11,444 bases of DNA, from the NCBI GenBank assembly GCA_016297415.1, contig JAEDGQ010000065.1, positions 1 through 11,444 on the forward strand, in the 5' to 3' direction. This document shows positions 7,203-11,444 of the stretch, piece by piece. The DNA is from Treponema sp. Lineage in GTDB: Bacteria; Spirochaetota; Spirochaetia; Treponematales; Treponemataceae. Positions within the stretch are counted from its first letter, which is position 1; each line of letters opens with the position of its first letter. The notes beneath the pieces were generated by a model. That model had not been told where the DNA came from. It ran no database searches and was given only the letters and a program-made list of their open reading frames with translations. A program made the position numbers and the translations under genes.

Positions 7203-8204
7203 CTATGGAACTGGTACAAATTCGAGAATTTTGGAAATGATATGATCTGCATTTACACCGTCAGCTGCAGCTTCGTATGAAAGCACCAGTCTGTGACGGA
7301 GAACTTCCGGGGCAGCTTCCTTTACATCTTCCGGCAAAACAAAAGAACGGCCGTTGAACATGGCCTTTACCTTTGCACACTGAAGAAGTGCTATGCCGGA
7401 ACGTGGAGATGCACCAAAAGAAATGTATTTTGAAATATCGCTTTTTCTTGTATCTGTAGAAACAGTTCTTGTTACTGACACGATTGAAACAATGTATTCA
7501 ACAATTCTTTCATCGCAAACAACCTGATCAAGAAGTTCCTGAAGAGTTTTAATTTTTTCTGCAGAAAGAACTTTTTTTACAGGGATTTCTGCAGTCTTTC
7601 CAGCTGTTTTTACAATCTGAATTTCTTCCTGCTGTGAAGGATAATCAACAAGCACTTTTATGAGGAACCGGTCAAGTTCTGCTTCAGGAAGATTGTAAGT
7701 TCCTTCCTGTTCAATAGGATTCTGTGTTGCAAGAACAAGGAACGGATCAGGAAGTTCATAAGTTTCTTCGCCGATTGTTACCTGTTTTTCGGCCATAGCT
7801 TCAAGAAGAGCTGACTGAACCTTTGCAGGTGCACGGTTAATTTCATCTGCAAGTACAATGTTTGTAAAAACCGGCCCCTTGCGTACAGAGAATTTTCCGC
7901 TTCCCTGTTGGTAAATAAGAGTACCGCTTACATCTGCAGGCAGAAGATCTGGAGTAAACTGAATGCGCTTAAAATCCATTCCGGAAATCTCGGCAAAAGT
8001 TTTTACAGCCAGAGTTTTTGCAAGACCTGGAACACCTTCGAGAAGAACATGTCCCCCTGTAATTAATGCTGTCAGAATACCATCGATTACCTGATTCTGA
8101 CCAATAAGACGCTTTGAAGCTTCTTTACGACACGCTGCAATAACTTTTTTGCAATCATCAAAAAGCGCAGGGTCTATATTTTTTGAAATGTTATTTTTTT
8201 CCAT
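7203..8204 (-). CDS. moxR: MoxR-family AAA+ ATPase
   Basis: This 333-residue AAA+ protein has all expected motifs: Walker A GVPGLAKT (57-64), Walker B 'IVLADEIN' (116-123, with D120 and E121), sensor 1 'ATQNP' (N162), arginine finger in 'EAELDRF' (R179) and sensor 2 in 'GASPRSG' (R268). MoxR proteins form hexamers that act as chaperones for VWA-domain partners, which fits the four downstream genes. I chose the ATG at 8204-8202 because AAGG (8214-8211) lies six bases upstream. A longer frame from TTG 8234 would add ten residues, but that TTG lies between the predicted -35 and -10 boxes. This is the first gene of the bat operon and is divergent from the aminotransferase gene. Confidence 0.95.
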   Translation of the reverse strand: MEKNNISKNIDPALFDDCKKVIAACRKEASKRLIGQNQVIDGILTALITGGHVLLEGVPGLAKTLAVKTFAEISGMDFKRIQFTPDLLPADVSGTLIYQQGSGKFSVRKGPVFTNIVLADEINRAPAKVQSALLEAMAEKQVTIGEETYELPDPFLVLATQNPIEQEGTYNLPEAELDRFLIKVLVDYPSQQEEIQIVKTAGKTAEIPVKKVLSAEKIKTLQELLDQVVCDERIVEYIVSIVSVTRTVSTDTRKSDISKYISFGASPRSGIALLQCAKVKAMFNGRSFVLPEDVKEAAPEVLRHRLVLSYEAAADGVNADHIISKILEFVPVP

Positions 8205-8219
8205 TTTAAACCTTAAAAC

Positions 8220-8249
8220 TGTATATTTATGCAATTTTTATGCATTCAA
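8220..8249 (-). promoter_or_regulatory. Candidate promoter of the moxR/bat operon
   Basis: On the minus strand TTGAAT (8249-8244) and TATACA (8225-8220) are 18 bp apart. Transcription would begin near 8213, leaving a very short leader around the AAGG ribosome-binding site. Inside the spacer the octamer TTTATGCA (plus-strand reading) occurs twice, at 8226-8233 and 8237-8244, 11 bp apart start to start, which could be a binding site. Confidence 0.45.
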
Positions 8250-8252
8250 TAA

Positions 8253-8281
8253 TTGACTATGATAAAGCAAATTATTATCAT
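8253..8281 (+). promoter_or_regulatory. Promoter of the aminotransferase gene
   Basis: TTGACT (8253-8258) and TATCAT (8276-8281) are separated by exactly 17 bp, a good sigma-70-type pair. The ATG begins only eight bases after the -10 box, so the mRNA would have almost no leader. No Shine-Dalgarno sequence is present before the ATG. The -35 box lies 3 bp from the divergent moxR -35 box. Confidence 0.6.
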
Positions 8282-8289
8282 ACTTTACC

Positions 8290-9573
8290 ATGTTGAACCC
8301 ATTAGCACAAGAATTGAACCAGATCCTGGCTGGTACAACCCCAGGTGAACTCCTTTCAGACTTAGGAACAAGAATCTTCTTCCCTAGAGGAATTATTTCT
8401 CAGGGTGGAGAAGCAAAAAAATTCGGTAAGGTTGCAAATGCCACAATCGGAACAACAATTGTAAACGGCAAACCGGCAATCCTTGAAGCTGTGCATAAAT
8501 ATGCACCTGAACTCTCTGCCGGAGAGCTGGTAGCTTATGCTCCAACTGCCGGTATCCCGGAGCTTCGTACTCTGTGGAAAGAACTTATGTTCAGAAAGAA
8601 CCCTGGTCTTAAAGGCAAGACAACTTCCCTTCCTGTTGTAGTTCCAGGACTTACAGCCGGTATCTCTTACCTGTCAGATCTTTTTATCGACGAAAACAAA
8701 CCTCTTCTTGCTGCAAATCCAAGCTGGGACAATTACGCACTTGTTGTAGAAACACGCCGTAACTCACAGCTTCACACATTTAATCTTTTTGCTGATGACG
8801 GCTTCGACCTTAACTCATTCAAAGCAGCTGTAGAAAAAGAAGCAGAAACAGGTTATGTAAGAGTTCTTCTTAACTTCCCTCAGAACCCTTCAGGTTATTC
8901 ACCAACAAATGCAGAAGCTGCTCAGATTGTAAAAATCATCCGTGATGTTGCAGAAAAAGGTGCAAAAGTTCTTGTTTGGGACGATGATGCATACTTTGGC
9001 CTCAACTACGAAAAAGATATTTATCCACAGTCACTCTTTGCTGAATTTGCAGATCTTCACGAAAACGTTCTGGCAGTAAAAATTGACGGTCCGACAAAAG
9101 AAGACTTTGTATGGGGATTCCGTTCAGGCTTCCTTACTTTTGCAGGAAAAGGCCTTACAGAAGAACACTACGAAGCCCTCGAAAAGAAACTTATGGGTCT
9201 TATCCGTTCTTCAGTAAGCTGCTCTTCAACTCCAAGCCAGAGCCTGGCATTAAGAGCTTTCAGCGACCCTGCAATTGAAGGCCAGAAAAAAGCTTACCGA
9301 GATATTCTTGAAGGAAGATACAAGGCTGTTAAAAAGTTTGTTTCAACTCATACAAGCAAAAACCTTGAACCACTTCCTTTCAATTCAGGTTACTTCATGA
9401 GCTTCCATACAAACATAAATGCAGAAGCTCTCCGTCAGAAGATTCTTGAAGAAAAACAGATTGGTACAATCTCAATTGATTCATCAACTCTTCGGGTAGC
9501 ATTCTCAAGCGTGGAAGAAAACATGATTGATACAGTTTATTCAGCAATTTACGAATGTGCTGACAAAATGTAA
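8290..9573 (+). CDS. PLP-dependent aminotransferase, class I/II (fold type I)
   Basis: This 427-residue protein follows the aspartate aminotransferase plan. Visible sites are 'NFPQNPSG' (N199 as the conserved NP-S/T-G asparagine), 'DDDAYFG' (D232 to the pyridine nitrogen, Y235), K270 in 'DGPTKEDF' as the likely Schiff-base lysine, R278 eight residues later at the phosphate site, and R402 in 'TLRVAFSS' for the substrate carboxylate. It transfers an amino group between an amino acid and a 2-oxoacid in the cytoplasm; the substrate cannot be read from sequence, though aspartate or aromatic amino acids are typical. It has no signal peptide. It stands alone: divergent from moxR and followed by a repeat element. 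The ATG has no Shine-Dalgarno sequence and lies eight bases after a -10 box, which suggests leaderless translation. Confidence 0.92.
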   Translation: MLNPLAQELNQILAGTTPGELLSDLGTRIFFPRGIISQGGEAKKFGKVANATIGTTIVNGKPAILEAVHKYAPELSAGELVAYAPTAGIPELRTLWKELMFRKNPGLKGKTTSLPVVVPGLTAGISYLSDLFIDENKPLLAANPSWDNYALVVETRRNSQLHTFNLFADDGFDLNSFKAAVEKEAETGYVRVLLNFPQNPSGYSPTNAEAAQIVKIIRDVAEKGAKVLVWDDDAYFGLNYEKDIYPQSLFAEFADLHENVLAVKIDGPTKEDFVWGFRSGFLTFAGKGLTEEHYEALEKKLMGLIRSSVSCSSTPSQSLALRAFSDPAIEGQKKAYRDILEGRYKAVKKFVSTHTSKNLEPLPFNSGYFMSFHTNINAEALRQKILEEKQIGTISIDSSTLRVAFSSVEENMIDTVYSAIYECADKM

Positions 9574-9596
9574 TAAACGCAACAATAAACAGAAAA

Positions 9597-9783
9597 GGGG
9601 GCTGTCCAATAAGTAATGACTGTAGCGGTCATTGAGCCCTTCGACAGGTGGTTCCTGAGCCTGTCGAAGGGCTCAGGAACCACCTGTCGAAATGACCATT
9701 GCACTAAATATGGTGGTTTCGACAAGCTCAACCACCGCAGATTGTGGCTCAACCACCGCAAGTTGAACTTTTTGGACATCCCC
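9597..9783. repeat. MITE-like dispersed repeat, complete copy
   Basis: This 187-bp non-coding element has imperfect terminal inverted repeats: GGGGGCTGTCCAATAAG (9597-9613) against GGGGATGTCCAAAAAG (reverse of 9768-9783). The flanks are A4 on the left and T7 on the right. Inside are a 22-bp perfect inverted repeat (9640-9661 / 9670-9691), an overlapping alternative 15-bp one (9634-9648 / 9660-9674), the small stem AATGAC/GTCATT (9615-9620 / 9628-9633), the stem GGTGGTT/AACCACC (9712-9718 / 9730-9736), and a 14-bp direct repeat GCTCAACCACCGCA (9726, 9747). No transposase or clear target duplication is seen. The first 52 bp recur at 11389. It starts 23 nt after the aminotransferase stop. The ends resemble insertion-sequence ends, so it may be moved by a transposase encoded elsewhere. 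Confidence 0.75.
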
Positions 9784-9790
9784 TTTTTTT
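9768..9790 (+). terminator. Possible terminator formed by the repeat ends
   Basis: The right terminal repeat ends CCCC followed by T7 (9784-9790), and its partner is the left terminal repeat. If the internal stems fold first, the two ends meet and give a GC-containing stem before a U tract. No other terminator is seen between the aminotransferase gene and the lipoprotein gene. Confidence 0.35.
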
Positions 9791-9819
9791 GCATCTGCTC
9801 AGTTAACTAACATTCTGTT

Positions 9820-9857
9820 TATAATCACTCCCCACAGTTGTTTTTTTAATATATAAT
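9820..9857 (+). promoter_or_regulatory. Two candidate -10 boxes for the lipoprotein gene
   Basis: TATAAT occurs perfectly at 9820-9825 and again at 9852-9857. The second is six bases from the ATG, so its transcript would begin at or next to the start codon; the first would give a leader of about 32 nt. Neither has a good -35 hexamer at 16-18 bp. No Shine-Dalgarno sequence exists in either leader. The remainder of 9784-9863 is AT-rich with no other feature. Confidence 0.45.
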
Positions 9858-9863
9858 TGTGTT

Positions 9864-11135
9864 ATGAAAAAAATTTTTGCAGCATTTCTGCTTGTTTCTA
9901 CATTTTTCGTTTCTCTGGCAGTTCTTTCAGGCTGCAAAACAAATTCTCACAAAAACACTTTCATCATCTGGACTGACAGAAAAGAGATGGTAAGTTATGC
10001 AGAACTTTTCAATTCATCACAAAATAAAACAAAAGCCATTATCGTTTTTAAGACAGGCCTGTCAAATTCCCTTCCTCCTGCAAGAGATGAAGAAAAACCA
10101 GACCTTATTATCGGTTCCTGGCTTAAAAATTCCCGCACAAGAAAAAATTACAGAGAGCTGGATGCCCTCCTGGGCAAAGACAGCGTAAATACAGACATTT
10201 TTTATTCACAGCTTATTTCTTACGGAACAGTTTCTGGAAAACAGTATCTTATTCCTGTAAGTTTTGATCTTCCGCTTATGATTTTTTCAACAAAAAATCA
10301 GGAATACATAAGTGAAAAATGTATGGTTTCTCTGGACCAGGTAAAAGAAGCAGCCGGGAAATACAACCTTACAAACAAAGACGGTACATACTCTCAGATG
10401 GGCTTTGGACCAAGCTGGGATGAAGATTTTCTTTATCTCGTAACAAAAGAAAATGGTCCTGTATTTAAAGAAAAGGGAACTTCCTTCAGCTGGAATCAGG
10501 ACAAACTTAATAAATCTGTTCAATTCATTAAAAACTGGACTACAGAATGTAACCAGTCCACAACTGCCGAACTGGACTTTGAATTTAAATATCTGTACAC
10601 TCCAAAATACAGACAGGTTACTTCCGGCAGAACTCTTTTTGCATACACTACAGCTTCTACAATTTTTAATATCGGATATGAACAGCTTAACGATATTGAC
10701 TACAGATGGTTAAGCATTAACGGTAAACTTCCTGTAAGAGATAATATTGTTTCTATGGGAATCTACAGTAAGGCTAAAAATCCTGAAAATGCCGCAGTAT
10801 TCATAAAGTGGTTTTTCCAGGAACAGAATCAGAAACTTATGCTGGAACGTCAGGAAATGATGCAGCTGGACACAGCTACATTCGGTATTGCCGGTGGTTT
10901 CAGTTCAATTATAAATGTAAACGAACATATTTTTCCTGCCTGTTACAGAAACCTGCTTGGAAACCTTCCTGATGCTTCCCTTTTACAGCAGCCTCAGCCA
11001 TTTCCGGCACGCTGGGAAAGCTTAAAGGAAAGAGTTATATTTCCTTACCTTACAGAAGCTGTAAAAACAGACTCAGAAAAAGCTGAACCTCAGATGAATG
11101 TACTTCTTAACGACTGGTCTAAACAGTTTAACTAA
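9864..11135 (+). CDS. Solute-binding lipoprotein (ABC sugar-type SBP)
   Basis: This 423-residue protein has a lipoprotein signal: MKK, a hydrophobic core, and the lipobox LSGC with C24 as the lipidated cysteine. The mature part starts 'TFIIWTDRKEM', which resembles the opening strand of family 1 solute-binding proteins. The later 'SMGIYSKAKNPENAAVFIKWFF' (from about residue 298) matches the conserved region where such proteins note that a crystal-like domain closes. It would hold a ligand, probably a sugar or oligosaccharide, at the outer face of the inner membrane for an ABC importer. No permease or ATPase gene is in the window, so it is an orphan here. The ATG has no Shine-Dalgarno sequence. 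The 69-aa gene follows 22 bp after its stop. Confidence 0.85.
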   Translation: MKKIFAAFLLVSTFFVSLAVLSGCKTNSHKNTFIIWTDRKEMVSYAELFNSSQNKTKAIIVFKTGLSNSLPPARDEEKPDLIIGSWLKNSRTRKNYRELDALLGKDSVNTDIFYSQLISYGTVSGKQYLIPVSFDLPLMIFSTKNQEYISEKCMVSLDQVKEAAGKYNLTNKDGTYSQMGFGPSWDEDFLYLVTKENGPVFKEKGTSFSWNQDKLNKSVQFIKNWTTECNQSTTAELDFEFKYLYTPKYRQVTSGRTLFAYTTASTIFNIGYEQLNDIDYRWLSINGKLPVRDNIVSMGIYSKAKNPENAAVFIKWFFQEQNQKLMLERQEMMQLDTATFGIAGGFSSIINVNEHIFPACYRNLLGNLPDASLLQQPQPFPARWESLKERVIFPYLTEAVKTDSEKAEPQMNVLLNDWSKQFN

Positions 11136-11157
11136 TTTTAAGGACAAAGATTGAACA

Positions 11158-11367
11158 ATGAATGAATGCTCAATTTCACAGGATGAATTAGACAAACTCT
11201 TAAGCAGTTCTGCTAACAATCCTTCAAAAGAAAACTCAAAAAACAATTCATACAGAACCTCAATTCTCGAAAAACTGGAAAAAAAAGAATCAGAACTTAA
11301 CAAACAGTTAAAAGATCTTAAAATCTCCCTTACACAGGACGAAGTAGACAAACTCTTAAAAGAATAA
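11158..11367 (+). CDS. Small protein with two FliM-N-like (CheY-binding-type) motifs
   Basis: This 69-residue protein has ISQDELDKLL at 6-15 and LTQDEVDKLL at 58-67. Both match the N-terminal peptide of FliM and FliY (LSQxEIDxLL), which in those proteins binds phosphorylated CheY. The two motifs are joined by a polar S/N/K linker (16-34) and a probable coiled coil (about 35-55, 'ILEKLEKKESELNKQLKDL'). There is no signal peptide or membrane helix, so it should be cytoplasmic. The 30-bp stretches coding for the motifs (11173-11202 and 11329-11358) differ at only four positions, which suggests a duplication inside the gene. The ATG has a weak AAGGA 13 bases upstream. It lies 22 bp after the lipoprotein gene and may share its transcript. 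The antisense frame has no recognisable motif. The motif is short, so function is inferred. Confidence 0.75.
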   Translation: MNECSISQDELDKLLSSSANNPSKENSKNNSYRTSILEKLEKKESELNKQLKDLKISLTQDEVDKLLKE

Positions 11368-11388
11368 CATGGTCTACGGCAGAAAAAT

Positions 11389-11444
11389 GGGGGCTGTCCA
11401 ATAAGTAATGACTGTAGCGGTCATTGAGTCCTTCGACAGGCTCA
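11389..11444. repeat. Second copy of the MITE-like repeat, cut by the window end
   Basis: The first 52 bp (11389-11440) match 9597-9648 at 51 of 52 positions; the only change is C to T at 11429. After 11440 the two copies diverge (CTCA here, TGGT there). It has the same orientation as copy one and starts 21 nt after the stop of the 69-aa gene. Both copies are preceded by CAGAAAA, so homology may extend slightly to the left. Confidence 0.85.

Noticed and set aside
8204..8234. TTG 8234 as the start of moxR.
   Set aside because: It lies inside the predicted promoter and has no ribosome-binding site. The ATG at 8204 has AAGG at six bases.
9726..9760. Direct repeats as a CRISPR array.
   Set aside because: There are only two 14-bp copies with a 21-bp period, inside a palindromic element, with no spacers or cas genes.
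9549..9810. Open frames on both strands across the repeat (81 aa minus, 64 aa plus).
   Set aside because: They consist of translated palindromes ('EPFDR', 'LSKG', 'LNHR') and have no family features. Such frames commonly arise from this kind of repeat.
11073..11351. 92-aa minus-strand frame opposite the 69-aa gene.
   Set aside because: It runs into the end of the lipoprotein gene and shows no motif, while the plus strand codes for two recognisable motifs.

Overview
The window most likely comes from a spirochaete close to Treponema. The reasons are an AT-leaning composition, an aerotolerance (Bat) locus with MoxR, DUF58 and two VWA proteins in the order typical of spirochaetes, and a small protein carrying FliM/FliY-type 'SQDEIDxLL' peptides. 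This assignment rests on recalled family patterns; no database search was run.

Left end (1-724). The last 16 codons of infA (IF-1) end at 52 on the + strand. A bidirectional terminator (55-96) separates infA from a minus-strand gene for a membrane-anchored J-domain protein, which starts at TTG and has its own -10 box.

Bat operon (725-8204, minus strand). Seven genes are packed head to tail: moxR, a DUF58 gene, a signal-peptide/single-TM gene, batA, a batB-batC fusion, a BatD-like gene with an SH3-like tail, and an Smr-domain gene. Junctions are 26 bp, ATGA, TAATG, TAATG, a 52-bp overlap and a 9-bp gap, so translation is probably coupled throughout. In the usual model MoxR is a AAA+ chaperone acting on the VWA proteins, which sit in the membrane with their MIDAS domains outside; the TPR, Ig-like and SH3-like parts provide protein-protein contacts in the periplasm. 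I corrected two starts: moxR to the ATG at 8204 and batB to the ATG at 4254.

Right part (8205-11444, plus strand). An 85-bp divergent promoter region separates moxR from a fold-type I PLP aminotransferase (8290-9573). A 187-bp MITE-like repeat with imperfect terminal inverted repeats (9597-9783) follows its stop codon. Next are a solute-binding lipoprotein (9864-11135) and a 69-aa protein with two FliM-N-like motifs (11158-11367). A second copy of the repeat starts at 11389 and runs off the window.

The most interesting points are the 69-aa protein, which joins two CheY-binding-type peptides by a coiled coil; two plus-strand genes whose -10 boxes lie so close to the ATG that their mRNAs may be leaderless; the batB-batC fusion, which keeps a lipobox-like sequence at the joint; and the dispersed repeat, placed just after stop codons in both copies.
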